DNA of 64,000 nucleotides from an uncultured Muribaculaceae bacterium (GTDB taxonomy: Bacteria > Bacteroidota > Bacteroidia > Bacteroidales > Muribaculaceae): positions 29,121-93,120 of the forward strand of contig CANRPJ010000008.1 of NCBI GenBank assembly GCA_947632485.1. The letters are read 5' to 3'. The notes under the pieces were generated by a model. That model saw only the letters and a program-made list of their open reading frames with translations, was not told where the DNA came from and made no database searches. Positions 35,108 through 43,857 of this stretch are shown piece after piece. Each line of letters starts with the position of its first letter. Positions within the stretch are counted from its first letter, which is position 1. Position numbers and translations under genes: made by a program.

Positions 35108-35704
35108 ATGAGAATTTTGCATTTATCGGATACTCACAGTTGTCACCATCGGCTTCGGGATTTGCCCGATGCCGATGTGGTAGTACATTCCGGCGACTTC
35201 ACCATGAACGGAAGTGAAGCGGAGGCTATCGACTTCATGAACTGGTTCTGTGACCTTCCTTACGGTCATAAGATTTTCATTTGTGGAAACCATGATGAAT
35301 GTCTCTATGGAGCTAATGTAAGCGGTCTTGATCCGAATGTTTATTTCCTTTGTAATTCAGGTGTGGAGATAGACGGCGTGAAGTTTTATGGTGTGCCAAT
35401 GTTCCTAAGTGATTGTGTTACCGATCGTCAAAGCCGTCACTATGCCCGTATTCCGGAAGATACGGAAGTTTTGGTGACCCATAGTCCGGCTTATGGAATT
35501 CTTGATTTTGACGATGATATCAACTACGGGTCAGAAGAGATTCTGGTTCGCCTTAAATCTCTCAATAGCCTGAAAGCGCATCTATTTGGTCACATTCATG
35601 CCCATCACGGCATAAAGACCATCGGCAATACCATCTTCTCGAACGGCGCTATCATGAATTCCGACTATACTAACCTCAACGAGTCCAACGTTATTGAAAT
35701 ATAA
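35108..35704 (+). CDS. Calcineurin-like metallophosphoesterase
   Basis: The 198-residue protein has the full metallophosphoesterase motif set in order: LSDTHS, VVHSGDF, CGNHDE, VTHSPAY and FGHIHAHHG. Such enzymes use two metal ions to cleave phosphomono- or diesters, including cyclic nucleotides and RNA 2',3'-cyclic phosphates. It is divergent from rtcB1 and controlled by a promoter of the shared type. Inference: it may heal or remodel RNA ends for RtcB, or remove a nucleotide signal; the sequence alone cannot decide. Confidence 0.85.
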   Translation: MRILHLSDTHSCHHRLRDLPDADVVVHSGDFTMNGSEAEAIDFMNWFCDLPYGHKIFICGNHDECLYGANVSGLDPNVYFLCNSGVEIDGVKFYGVPMFLSDCVTDRQSRHYARIPEDTEVLVTHSPAYGILDFDDDINYGSEEILVRLKSLNSLKAHLFGHIHAHHGIKTIGNTIFSNGAIMNSDYTNLNESNVIEI

Positions 35705-35724
35705 AATACTACCCACTAATAGAA

Positions 35725-35799
35725 ATGGATCCTGTCACGCCCGACGATTGGGATATTGTAGTATGGCTGTCGTCAGAGTTCTTTGAAAAAGATTATTGA
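35725..35799 (+). other. Possible 24-residue acidic small protein
   Basis: ATG 35725 opens a frame MDPVTPDDWDIVVWLSSEFF plus four residues, 20 bp after the phosphoesterase stop. It is acidic and tryptophan-rich with no rare features. A clear ribosome site is missing. It could be a real small protein of the island or chance. Confidence 0.3.
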
Positions 35800-35808
35800 T
35801 CCGGTTCG

Positions 35809-36831
35809 CTATTTATTGTAGTGGGAGGCGGCAATTCTGATGCTTTCAGCTATACGGTCGCGGAATTCAGGAGGGGCTATTACCTCGGCGTGGCCGCCGT
35901 AGCCAAGTATGAGGCGCTCCAGTTCGTTGTTGACCACGACCTTAAGTGATATCTGTATGCTGCCGTCGCGGAATCGCTGCTCTACTTTCTGCGAGCGATG
36001 AAAGGGTTTCGATTCTACGTAAGGCGCCTGCTGGCGATCTATCTTTACCACTACTCTCCTGGCCTTGTCGCTGATCTGGCGCGTCACTCCGATAGTGTCG
36101 TCAAAGTAGTGTTCAGGGTCGAAGTCCACGCATTTCTTAAACGGGTGCATCTTATCCGGCTCCACTGAGTGAATGCGGTCGAGAGCAAAGATGTTTACCT
36201 GCGGAACTCTGTTGGAGGCTTTCTCTCCGATTAGAAACCAGCGGTTGCGGTATTCCTTAAGCAGGTAGGGATAAACTATGAGTTTTTCCGATTGCTGTGC
36301 CTTAAATGATTTATACTCAATAGCAATGGTTTGCTGTTTGCGCACTGCATCATATATGGTGCCGATAAATTGCGCTCCCCGGTATCCGGGCACTGTCTCC
36401 ATATCCATTGCGGGTGCGATGCTTCCTGAGTGTCGGGAAATCTGCTCATTGAGCTTGCTGATTGTCTCTATCGAGGAGGCGAGCTGCGGAAATCCTTGAA
36501 GCTGACGCAGTATGTCGAGGGCGGAGTTGAGCGCGTGCAGCCCCTCATCGTTGAGGGGCAGGTGAGTGATGCTGAAATCGGGGTCTTCGTATTCGTAATA
36601 TTTATTTTCGCGCACTATGATCGGGGCATTATAGCCGAGGCGGTCGCTTCGCATGAGCGCGAGATCATTCTGAAATGTTCGCCGGCTCACAGGATTGCTC
36701 CTGCCTTCAAATTCGGCGAGAGCGTCGGTGCAGGCATCGATCAGGTCGTTGATAGTCCAACGCCGGTAGTGGTTCTGCAGGCAGCGGTCAATGGTGGAAA
36801 TGCGGATCAGAGTGCCGCGGTTGATAGGCAT
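35809..36831 (-). CDS. WYL-domain transcriptional regulator 2
   Basis: The protein is about 340 residues from ATG 36831 (MPINRGTLIRISTIDRCL); a TTG at 36849 is rejected because it falls in the -7 box. The N-terminal HTH (YRRWTINDLIDACTDALAEF, RRTFQNDLALM) is followed by a WYL domain (IAIEYKSFKAQQ, RWFLIGEKA...IFALDRI) and a C-terminal WCX-like part (AEVIAPPEFRDRIAESI). It is divergent from rtcB2-prfH, with a perfect GTGCGCA palindrome between them, and is most likely the direct regulator of that operon. Confidence 0.9.
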   Translation of the reverse strand: MPINRGTLIRISTIDRCLQNHYRRWTINDLIDACTDALAEFEGRSNPVSRRTFQNDLALMRSDRLGYNAPIIVRENKYYEYEDPDFSITHLPLNDEGLHALNSALDILRQLQGFPQLASSIETISKLNEQISRHSGSIAPAMDMETVPGYRGAQFIGTIYDAVRKQQTIAIEYKSFKAQQSEKLIVYPYLLKEYRNRWFLIGEKASNRVPQVNIFALDRIHSVEPDKMHPFKKCVDFDPEHYFDDTIGVTRQISDKARRVVVKIDRQQAPYVESKPFHRSQKVEQRFRDGSIQISLKVVVNNELERLILGYGGHAEVIAPPEFRDRIAESIRIAASHYNK

Positions 36832-36846
36832 GGCATTCTTTTTTTG

Positions 36847-36907
36847 CAAAAATAGTAAAAGTTTTTCTTAGTGCGCAAATCATTTGCGCACCCACTTCTG
36901 AACTTTG
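36847..36907. promoter_or_regulatory. Divergent WYL2 / rtcB2 control region
   Basis: For rtcB2 (plus): palindrome GTGCGCA-N7-TGCGCAC at 36871-36891, 8 bp, then GAACTTTG (36900-36907), a one-base variant of the -7 box. For WYL2 (minus): -7 TATTTTTG (36854 to 36847) with a -33 TTTG (36879 to 36876) that lies inside the palindrome, 21 bp away. One bound protein could thus activate rtcB2 and block WYL2. Confidence 0.75.
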
Positions 36908-36924
36908 CGGAAAAATTTATCCCT

Positions 36925-38121
36925 ATGACTATTAAAGGAATCAAGACTTCAGCTGAAATTTTCACTGAAAATATAGAGGAACCGGCGTTGCAGTGGCTGA
37001 AGCAGCAATGTGACCACCCCGCTTTTGAGGGTGTGAGGATTGTGCAGATGCCAGATGTGCACGCAGGTAACTCCTGCAATGTGGGTACGGCTTATCCTAT
37101 TGGCAATTATGTAAATCCCGACCATGTGGGGGTTGATATCGGTTGTACGATTTCAATCCACCGGCTTTCGGTGCCCGTAAGCGAGAGCGATTTCGCCCTG
37201 CTTGATCACCGGATTCGGGAAGCGGTGCCTATGGGAAAGGAGATCTGCGTGAAAAACTCCCTTAATGAGAAGGACTTCTTCCGCTTTCTTACGGCGCAAT
37301 ACAATAAAGCCCGGTCAGCGGCTCCAGAGCTTATAGAAGAGCGCCCCTGTATCGATGCCCGCTTTATTTCCGACCTGTGTAGGCGGATTAAGTTGCAGGA
37401 AGGTATCTTCTACAAGAGTATAGGTTCTCTTGGCGGAGGGAATCATTTCATAGAATATGGAGAAGAAGACTTCGGCGCAGCATGGCTCACGATTCATTGC
37501 GGTTCGAGAAATCTCGGCGTTAAAGTAGCGGGTCATTGGCATAATATCGCCAATAATCCCAAGAGAGCAGCTATGACCGGATTCCTCTGGGGAGATGCCC
37601 TGAGCGGCTATCTCTCTGATATGGTGCTGACTCAGGCTTATGCGCTCTATAACCACCATATAATAAGAGACCGGATATTTGCTATTCTGAAGAAGACGTG
37701 CAGGGCGAGATGCGAGGAATCGGTATTCTCTACGCATAACTATATCTCTATGAATGAGGGGAATCCGGTGCTGCGTAAAGGTGCGATTGATGCATCGGCA
37801 GGGAAGAAAGTGGTGGTTCCATTCAATATGCGCGATGGCATAGCTATTGGTTTCGGTAAGGGAAATGAGCAGTGGCTAAACAGCGCTCCTCATGGAGCCG
37901 GGCGCGCCGTAAGTCGGGCTCAAGCGAAGAAAAAGATAGCTCTATCTGACTATAAGGAAGCTATGAAAGGTGTTTTCTCTACCTCCGTCTGCGAGGGAAC
38001 AATCGATGAATCACCGATGGCTTATAAGCCGATGAAGGAGATTCTCGGAAGGATCGAGCCTACTGTAGAGGTGGCTGCGATAGTTAGGCCAAGACTAAAT
38101 ATTAAAGATACGGGAGAATGA
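36925..38121 (+). CDS. RtcB-family RNA ligase 2 (PrfH-associated)
   Basis: The protein is about 398 residues from ATG 36925 ([13 protein letters not shown]); a frame extending to 36871 overlaps the operator and is rejected. RtcB motifs: [49 protein letters not shown] and [12 protein letters not shown]. It overlaps prfH by 4 bp (ATGA). RtcB2-PrfH pairs are known to rescue ribosomes whose 16S rRNA decoding centre has been cut: PrfH acts on the damaged ribosome and RtcB2 reseals the rRNA. That role is the best prediction. Confidence 0.93.
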   Translation: MTIKGIKTSAEIFTENIEEPALQWLKQQCDHPAFEGVRIVQMPDVHAGNSCNVGTAYPIGNYVNPDHVGVDIGCTISIHRLSVPVSESDFALLDHRIREAVPMGKEICVKNSLNEKDFFRFLTAQYNKARSAAPELIEERPCIDARFISDLCRRIKLQEGIFYKSIGSLGGGNHFIEYGEEDFGAAWLTIHCGSRNLGVKVAGHWHNIANNPKRAAMTGFLWGDALSGYLSDMVLTQAYALYNHHIIRDRIFAILKKTCRARCEESVFSTHNYISMNEGNPVLRKGAIDASAGKKVVVPFNMRDGIAIGFGKGNEQWLNSAPHGAGRAVSRAQAKKKIALSDYKEAMKGVFSTSVCEGTIDESPMAYKPMKEILGRIEPTVEVAAIVRPRLNIKDTGE

Positions 38122-38750
38122 AAAAGTATATGCAGATCACGGCAGGGCGTGGTCCGGTAGAATGCGCGAGAGTAGTGGCCCTGGTTTCAAGGAAGTTTCT
38201 CGAGTATTGTAAGGAAACAGGAGTTGATGAGAGGCTTGATATCGCGATCATAGCTTCTGAGCCTCATAATTCTCAGGCGGGTTGCTATATGTCGGTTACG
38301 TTTGCCATAAGCGGCAAAAGCATTCCTGATTCCCTTATTGCGGACTGGGAGGGCACTATATTGTGGGTGGCTACAAAGAATCCATATCGGCCGGGACATA
38401 AGAGAAAGAACTGGTTCGTTGGTATCAATTTTTTTGATGAAGTGGAACTGCCTGCAATAGATGAAGCAGATATCGAGTATGAAACCTGCCGCTCAGGCGG
38501 TAAGGGCGGACAGAATGTAAACAAAGTGGAGAGTGCCGTAAGAGCCAGGCATAAACCGTCGGGCCTTACAGTGAGATGTTCGGAGGAGCGCTCGCAGGCG
38601 CAAAATAAGGCGCGCGCGCGTGAGCTCCTTCTTCTGAAGCTCCGCCAGGTATCTGAAAGGGCGCTCAGCGACTCGAAGAATCAGCAGTGGAGTTGCCACG
38701 ATACGATGATACGAGGTAATCCTAAAAGAAATTTTTCAGGCGCGTTGTAA
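38118..38750 (+). CDS. prfH: Peptide chain release factor H
   Basis: The 210-residue protein has the GGQ catalytic motif in [20 protein letters not shown] near residue 125, followed by the RF domain-3 basic region ([19 protein letters not shown]). It lacks the stop-codon-reading domain of RF1/RF2, as expected for PrfH. It hydrolyses peptidyl-tRNA on stalled, damaged ribosomes. The N-terminal 100 residues are PrfH-specific. It is translationally coupled to rtcB2. Confidence 0.93.
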   Translation: MKKYMQITAGRGPVECARVVALVSRKFLEYCKETGVDERLDIAIIASEPHNSQAGCYMSVTFAISGKSIPDSLIADWEGTILWVATKNPYRPGHKRKNWFVGINFFDEVELPAIDEADIEYETCRSGGKGGQNVNKVESAVRARHKPSGLTVRCSEERSQAQNKARARELLLLKLRQVSERALSDSKNQQWSCHDTMIRGNPKRNFSGAL

Positions 38751-38760
38751 AAAAATAAGC

Positions 38761-38797
38761 CTGTATCGCTCTTTGAGACACTTCCGATTTAATTTTG
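38761..38797 (+). promoter_or_regulatory. AAA+ ATPase promoter with CTGTA-type dyad
   Basis: -7 box TAATTTTG (38790-38797), 8 bp, then a 21-bp site 38761-38781 beginning CTGTATCGC and ending GAGACAC, a degenerate version of the WYL1 dyad in the same position. Confidence 0.6.
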
Positions 38798-38822
38798 CAT
38801 CGTAATCAAAACGCTCAAGATT

Positions 38823-40520
38823 ATGAAAGACCATATTTCGCAGACGGAGAGAGAAATTGAAAAGAAAGCTAAGAAGAATGCAGCTGTAGCAATGAGGCCG
38901 AAAAACATACTGGAAGCTTTCGAAAATATCGTAGAGCTTGCCGAAGATTCTAATCTTAATGCGGATTTTTTTGATAAGGCATCTATCCATATAAACTACG
39001 CGGTTCGTAAGCTTAAACTTACGAAGATGCAGGTTGTTCTGTTGTCAATTTTCATTGATCGCAGTGAAGACAATCAGATTATGATATCGGAGATAGCCCG
39101 CTATTTGGGTTGCCGCACTACCAGGATTCTGCGCCTTTCTGACGATATTGATGTGCTTGAGGAGGCTCGCTACGTAAGAGCAGCGCGCAGCCACAATACC
39201 TTGCGCTATAGAGTGCCGAGCGAGGTACTGAAAAGTCTGCGCAAGAACCAGGCCTATTCCTATAAGAAAGAGGATACTTACGATATTCATGATTTCTTCG
39301 ACCATTTCAGAAGGCTGGTAGATGAGAAGGAAGATTGCGAGCTTTCTCTCAATGATTTAATGCGCGAGACGTTTGAAATGCTTGAGGATATCAAGGATTC
39401 GGTGTTCGCCCGAGCTTTGCAGAGAAACAATCTTAACAGTTTCAATAAACTGGTATTCATATATATGGCTTATCTGTTTGTTGAAAACAGCGATGATAAT
39501 ATTGGTTTCCACGACATTGAGAAAATATTTGATGAGGGTAAGATACCCGGATTTATAAGGCGCCCGATGTGTGACGGTAGTTCGCCTCTTTTCAAAAGAA
39601 AGCTGATAGAGCACGTGAATGATGAAGGCATGATCCGTAGCGATACTTTCAAGCTTACCGATATTGCAAAGGAGGAGATACTTGGTGAGCTTAGTATCAA
39701 TAAGATCGGCCGGTCAGACCGCGGGCTTATAAAGGCTGATAGTATTGTAGAAAAGAGGCTGGTCTATAATACTATGGAGGCGGATCAGATCGGTGAGCTT
39801 TCCTCAATATTGGAGGAGAAGCGTTTCAACGATGTGCAGACGCGTCTTCGTAAGGCCGGAATGCGTCCGGGCTTCTGCTGCATCTTCTATGGCGCGCCGG
39901 GTACTGGAAAGACAGAAACCGTATACCAGATTGCCCGTAATACCGGGCGCGACATAATGCGTGTGGACGTCGACAAGATCAAAAGCTGCTGGGTAGGAGA
40001 AAGCGAGAAGAATATCAAGGCGCTTTTCTCCAGGTATCACAACATCTGTAAGAACTCCCGGCTGGCGCCGATCCTGCTCTTCAACGAGGCCGACGCAGTG
40101 CTTGGAGTGCGTATGGAGGGAGCGGCGCGCGCTGTGGATAAGATGGAGAATTCGATTCAGAATATAATCCTTCAGGAGATGGAGTCGCTCGATGGTATTC
40201 TGATTGCTACTACCAATCTTACTACAAACCTCGACAAGGCGTTTGAGCGTCGTTTTCTATATAAGATCCGGTTCGAGAAGCCATCGCTGACATCGAGAGT
40301 GAAAATCTGGAGATCGATGCTTGAAGGGCTAAAGGAGAAGGATGCTGAGTATCTGGCCGCTCAGTTTGACTTATCTGGCGGCGAGATTGAGAATATCGTA
40401 AGAAAGCAGTCGGTAAACGCTATTCTGACAGGTAATGACCTGATTGATATCGAAGAGATAGCTGCCGCCTGCCGACGGGAGCGCATTTCAAATGCACCTT
40501 GTAGCCGTATAGGTTTCTGA
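38823..40520 (+). CDS. AAA+ ATPase with N-terminal helical region
   Basis: The protein is 565 residues. The N-terminal 300 residues are charged and helical, with a wHTH-like stretch (MISEIARYLGCRTTRILRLSDDIDVLEEARYV). The AAA+ core follows: Walker A FYGAPGTGKTETVYQIA, Walker B-like PILLFNEADAVLG where the usual DE is NE, sensor 1 IATTNLTTNLD, and arginine finger FERRFLY. Such ATPases remodel proteins or nucleic-acid complexes. The Walker B Asn for Asp is seen in some Bacteroidetes relatives from memory. Its promoter shares the island dyad. Confidence 0.85.
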   Translation: MKDHISQTEREIEKKAKKNAAVAMRPKNILEAFENIVELAEDSNLNADFFDKASIHINYAVRKLKLTKMQVVLLSIFIDRSEDNQIMISEIARYLGCRTTRILRLSDDIDVLEEARYVRAARSHNTLRYRVPSEVLKSLRKNQAYSYKKEDTYDIHDFFDHFRRLVDEKEDCELSLNDLMRETFEMLEDIKDSVFARALQRNNLNSFNKLVFIYMAYLFVENSDDNIGFHDIEKIFDEGKIPGFIRRPMCDGSSPLFKRKLIEHVNDEGMIRSDTFKLTDIAKEEILGELSINKIGRSDRGLIKADSIVEKRLVYNTMEADQIGELSSILEEKRFNDVQTRLRKAGMRPGFCCIFYGAPGTGKTETVYQIARNTGRDIMRVDVDKIKSCWVGESEKNIKALFSRYHNICKNSRLAPILLFNEADAVLGVRMEGAARAVDKMENSIQNIILQEMESLDGILIATTNLTTNLDKAFERRFLYKIRFEKPSLTSRVKIWRSMLEGLKEKDAEYLAAQFDLSGGEIENIVRKQSVNAILTGNDLIDIEEIAAACRRERISNAPCSRIGF

Positions 40521-40536
40521 ACGAAGATATACTTAA

Positions 40537-40573
40537 GCAGTCAGACTGTTACTGTGAGTAGCAGTCTGACTGC
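40537..40573. terminator. Very strong hairpin between convergent genes
   Basis: GCAGTCAGACTG (40537-40548) pairs perfectly with CAGTCTGACTGC (40562-40573), and the loop continues with TACT/AGTA, giving about 17 bp with a GTG loop. It lies between the AAA+ gene and the minus-strand membrane gene. No U-run is seen. Confidence 0.6.
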
Positions 40574-40582
40574 ACTCCTCGG

Positions 40583-41134
40583 CTATATCATTGAGGTGAG
40601 ATTGCTAAAGTCGCGGATTATGTGGGGTAGAAAGACCGCGAGAAACAGAATGACCTCGATTGCCAGAAATGCGATAATGACCCAGAAACTTGCTGCCTTG
40701 ATATTCCATAGATTTGAGAGGAACAACGTGAAGAAAACGGTCATAGCCAAGGCGAGTGTGATTTCGGCAACAAGAGCATAGCGCCTTAGTGAAGCTACCT
40801 GCCTGACAGTTTGCATCGGGGTGGAGACGAAGATATTGATTTTCTTGGTCTTTGAATACAGAAAGAGATACCAAACCGCCGAGATTGCCAGAAAGATTAT
40901 GAGAAATATCCGGAGATGGAAGGGAAATTTATCTACGCCAAGCCCTGCTTGCCACTGCAAAATAAAAATAGCTCCGATTAAGAGTGATGCCAGTGCACCC
41001 TGGCTGTATCTCTTCATTATTTTTTTCTGCGCAGTATTGCATGTGGAGGTGTTCAGGCGTATGGTGTTGTAGCCTTTTTGAGCGAGCATCTCATCGAGTG
41101 TCGACATACTATCTTTGAGTTGGTCGAGGTTCAT
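40583..41134 (-). CDS. Four-helix membrane protein partnered with a sigma factor
   Basis: The protein is 183 residues. A soluble N-terminus of about 40 residues is followed by four hydrophobic segments (about 45-62, 73-93, 117-138, 146-170). It starts 1 bp after the ECF sigma stop and is therefore co-expressed. This position is where anti-sigma factors often lie, but no zinc-binding or RskA-like domain is visible. I do not recognise the family. Confidence 0.65.
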   Translation of the reverse strand: MNLDQLKDSMSTLDEMLAQKGYNTIRLNTSTCNTAQKKIMKRYSQGALASLLIGAIFILQWQAGLGVDKFPFHLRIFLIIFLAISAVWYLFLYSKTKKINIFVSTPMQTVRQVASLRRYALVAEITLALAMTVFFTLFLSNLWNIKAASFWVIIAFLAIEVILFLAVFLPHIIRDFSNLTSMI

Positions 41135-41135
41135 G

Positions 41136-41630
41136 TTATCTGGATTTTGATTTGAGTTTATTTTTGATCCTATGAAGTCGTGTTGCTACATTGTTTCTTC
41201 CGATACCGATTATCTCAGCAATCTCATCGTAGGAGTATTCGTCAAGCCACAGCATGATAATCGCCTTCTCAATCGGAAGCAGTAGGTTTATCAGTTCATG
41301 GAGCTCGGAAAGCTGCTCTGTCATGTGGTCAAAGGTCTCTGAAGATATATCGATGGCTGGAATCTCAAGGGGGAGTGTTTCTGTTTTTGGCTTATAGTTG
41401 CGAATAGCCATTAATGCTGAGTTGACAGCAACGCGGTAGACCCACGTAGATAGCCTGCTTTCACCCTTGAAATGATCTAACCCTAACCAGAGATTGGTGA
41501 GAATCTCCTGACGGAGGTCGTCATAAGGTACTTTTGGAGTGGCATAAATCCAACAGACCTTATTGATGATGCGGGAATGCTCCTTTATGAAGGAGGAAAA
41601 TTCCTGGCTTGAATATGGCGGACGTTCCAT
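41136..41630 (-). CDS. ECF-type RNA polymerase sigma factor
   Basis: The protein is 164 residues. Sigma region 2 is VPYDDLRQEILTNLWLGLDHFKGESRLSTWVYRVAVNSALMAIR and region 4 is LLLPIEKAIIMLWLDEYSYDEIAEIIGIGRNNVATRLHRIKNKLK, with the HTH. It directs RNA polymerase to a small regulon, probably envelope related given its membrane partner downstream. It is not obviously linked to the WYL operators. Confidence 0.92.
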   Translation of the reverse strand: MERPPYSSQEFSSFIKEHSRIINKVCWIYATPKVPYDDLRQEILTNLWLGLDHFKGESRLSTWVYRVAVNSALMAIRNYKPKTETLPLEIPAIDISSETFDHMTEQLSELHELINLLLPIEKAIIMLWLDEYSYDEIAEIIGIGRNNVATRLHRIKNKLKSKSR

Positions 41631-41710
41631 TCCTGATAATGTTTTGTATCGTTAAGTGCAAGAATGACATTGAAAGTTACAGTATGCTTGAGAAATTTTA
41701 CTATAGAAAG

Positions 41711-41748
41711 AATCGCTGTATACGTAAGAGCTTGCGTATACAGCGATT
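41711..41748 (-). terminator. 14-bp hairpin upstream of the sigma gene
   Basis: AATCGCTGTATACG (41711-41724) pairs perfectly with CGTATACAGCGATT (41735-41748), 10-nt loop. It probably ends the lipoprotein transcript from upstream on the minus strand, which continues CTTTCTATAG after the stem. Confidence 0.6.
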
Positions 41749-41774
41749 AGAGATGATGTATGCGATGCAACTGC

Positions 41775-42167
41775 CTAAAATCTACGGCAGGTGATCTCTG
41801 CGCAATCAGTGAGGAGCACCAGCTCCTTATGGTTGAGCTTGATAATCTTTGCTGAGGTCTTGGTGCTTCCGAAACCCCAGGTACGGAGTTGTGGAGCCTG
41901 AGAAAGCGGAAAGTCAAGGTTGATTATTCCTGCCTTCTCATCGTAGACCATATTGGCGCTGTGGAGTCCTGCACCTCTGAGCTGAAAAGTATGAAGGCTT
42001 ATGCAGATGTAGAGAGTACCCTCGGGAGTAGATGTTTCGCCATCATCATAATGAATCGATGTGATCTGCCAGTTTGCGTCGAGCGCTCCGTTGATGGGCA
42101 TCTTGCCGCATGAAGACGGCAGCAGCATAAGAATTATGATGGCAAAAAAAGATATGATCGGTTTCAT
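41775..42167 (-). CDS. Small lipoprotein, lipocalin-like (DUF4847-like)
   Basis: The 130-residue protein has a lipoprotein signal ending LPSSC, followed by GALDANWQITSI and an all-beta pattern resembling small lipocalin-like Bacteroidetes lipoproteins (DUF4847 from memory). It would be tethered to the envelope. It overlaps the Wzi-like gene by 4 bp and is probably co-transcribed. Function unknown. Confidence 0.65.
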   Translation of the reverse strand: MKPIISFFAIIILMLLPSSCGKMPINGALDANWQITSIHYDDGETSTPEGTLYICISLHTFQLRGAGLHSANMVYDEKAGIINLDFPLSQAPQLRTWGFGSTKTSAKIIKLNHKELVLLTDCAEITCRRF

Positions 42168-43615
42168 AGTATTATTCCGGTTTTTCTGATAGTAATAGCT
42201 AATCCGGTAGAACGGCCGAGCATTGAGCCGAAATCAGCTCCGAGTCCTGCCGTGATCGACAAACCTTTCCAGAAAGGAGCCGAATAGGTGGCTTCCAACA
42301 GAAGGTTGCAGTTATGGCGAACCTTGCGGTATGGCGCATCGTATGTGCCCCAACCGCTGGTAGTTGAGGCCAGCAGGCGATATCCAAGCCGCGGCCAGGG
42401 TTGTCCCTTTATGCCTATATGGTGGGATATCACCCGGTTACAACGGAAATAGATGCTTCCGTCGCGGTTGTAGGCAGGAGCTATTATAAGTGGATTGCCG
42501 ATTCCCATACCCCAATGCTGCCAGCCTGTGTATATGGAATGATTATAGTATTCATCGCGGCCACTTACCTGTTCGGGGAGTTCGGGAGTATGATCCCAAA
42601 ATACGGAGCTTGCCTGGTCTTTGGTATATAGGTATTCATACACAATTTTACTTATGAAGCGGTTTGAGGGTAGCTCAGCTTCGAACCCTAACAGCATATC
42701 CTTCCAAGCATAGTCGAAGAATAGCATCGAGTGGTCTTCAAAGAAATGCTCAAAATAGGTTCTGACGGACCAGCCTTGACCCTTCCATTTGAGCGAAGCG
42801 CTCCATTCGCCAACGTGGTTGCCATATACATTGGTTTGCTCACCCTTAGGGGTATCGCTGCCACCTGCTCCTAAGAAAAAGACTTTAATGGCATCTTTCA
42901 AGTGATGAGGCATATTGATAACCTTGCCTTCGTTATAGCTTTTACCACCCCATTGAGCTGCCATTTCAAGGCCACCTTCAAAGGTAAGAGGAAAGCGACT
43001 CTCATCGCCGATTCGCAGCCATCCTCCTTTACTATGGAAAAGCGCGTCTTCCGTACGCTTCCCGTTAGGAGTTGTAAATGAGCGTTGCCAGCCGGAGTCG
43101 GTAAAGAGTCCGTAGGAGATATATCCCTTAATCGCTGCCCAACCACCGAGATACGGTATTTTAAGGTAGTCGGGGAGTTCAAGCCTGATCTGAGGAATGG
43201 GTCGGGCATTGCCTGAGAAGAGGAGATCACCGGAAGAGAGGTAAATGTCGTTGAAGAGCGGGTGCTGCTCTTTGCTGCCAACTGTAAGGGCCACATTCCA
43301 GTAGCGGGCTTCGCCATAAAGCTGATGAATCACGAAAGGCGCAGATGATCTCCATGCGGCTGCAACATCAGCTCCAAACCCCCAATAGAACTTTTTATCT
43401 TTTCGCATCTCTCCGAACACTCCTCCGCGCACGTAGCCATAGTCTTTCTCAACCGATCCAAGTCCTTGCCTGTTGCTGGCAAGCCAGAAAGGTGTATAGG
43501 CACCACCGCTTAAACTGGCAGTGAGTTCAGCTCCATACCAGATCGAGTCGGGGCGCTCTGCTTGCGCGCCGGCAAGCGTAAGAAGCATTACAAGTAATAG
43601 AGTAATCTTTTTCAT
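42164..43615 (-). CDS. Capsule assembly Wzi-family outer-membrane protein
   Basis: The 483-residue protein has a signal peptide (ITLLLVMLLTLAGAQA) and repeated amphipathic beta strands rich in aromatic residues, such as WYGAELTASLSGGAYTPFWLASNRQGLGS near the start, the usual Wzi-family opening in Bacteroidetes. It ends in beta strands. Wzi-like barrels hold capsule polysaccharide at the outer-membrane surface. No capsule locus is next to it here. Confidence 0.82.
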   Translation of the reverse strand: MKKITLLLVMLLTLAGAQAERPDSIWYGAELTASLSGGAYTPFWLASNRQGLGSVEKDYGYVRGGVFGEMRKDKKFYWGFGADVAAAWRSSAPFVIHQLYGEARYWNVALTVGSKEQHPLFNDIYLSSGDLLFSGNARPIPQIRLELPDYLKIPYLGGWAAIKGYISYGLFTDSGWQRSFTTPNGKRTEDALFHSKGGWLRIGDESRFPLTFEGGLEMAAQWGGKSYNEGKVINMPHHLKDAIKVFFLGAGGSDTPKGEQTNVYGNHVGEWSASLKWKGQGWSVRTYFEHFFEDHSMLFFDYAWKDMLLGFEAELPSNRFISKIVYEYLYTKDQASSVFWDHTPELPEQVSGRDEYYNHSIYTGWQHWGMGIGNPLIIAPAYNRDGSIYFRCNRVISHHIGIKGQPWPRLGYRLLASTTSGWGTYDAPYRKVRHNCNLLLEATYSAPFWKGLSITAGLGADFGSMLGRSTGLAITIRKTGIIL

Positions 43616-43857
43616 ATATTATCTTTGCGGGTGCAAAATTAGCTGAATCTTATGAGTTTGGCAATAGGAGACGTAGCGTAGGCGATAGAGATAAGTTAAA
43701 AATGAGAAGTATTTAACAATATTGATGTTAATTTTGTTAAATTGCAATCGTAAAGAGGTAGAAAAAAGTCGTAGTGGGTTCACCTAACAAAATAAAGCAC
43801 TATCTTTGCACCGTTTTTAATAGCAAACATTGTTTTATTATTTTAATCGTTAAAGAA

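Noticed and set aside
43620..43627. Plus-strand TATCTTTG just upstream of the Wzi gene start
   Set aside because: There is no gene within 200 bp in that direction and no -33 box; the minus-strand TAATTTTG (43641 to 43634) better explains the Wzi transcript.
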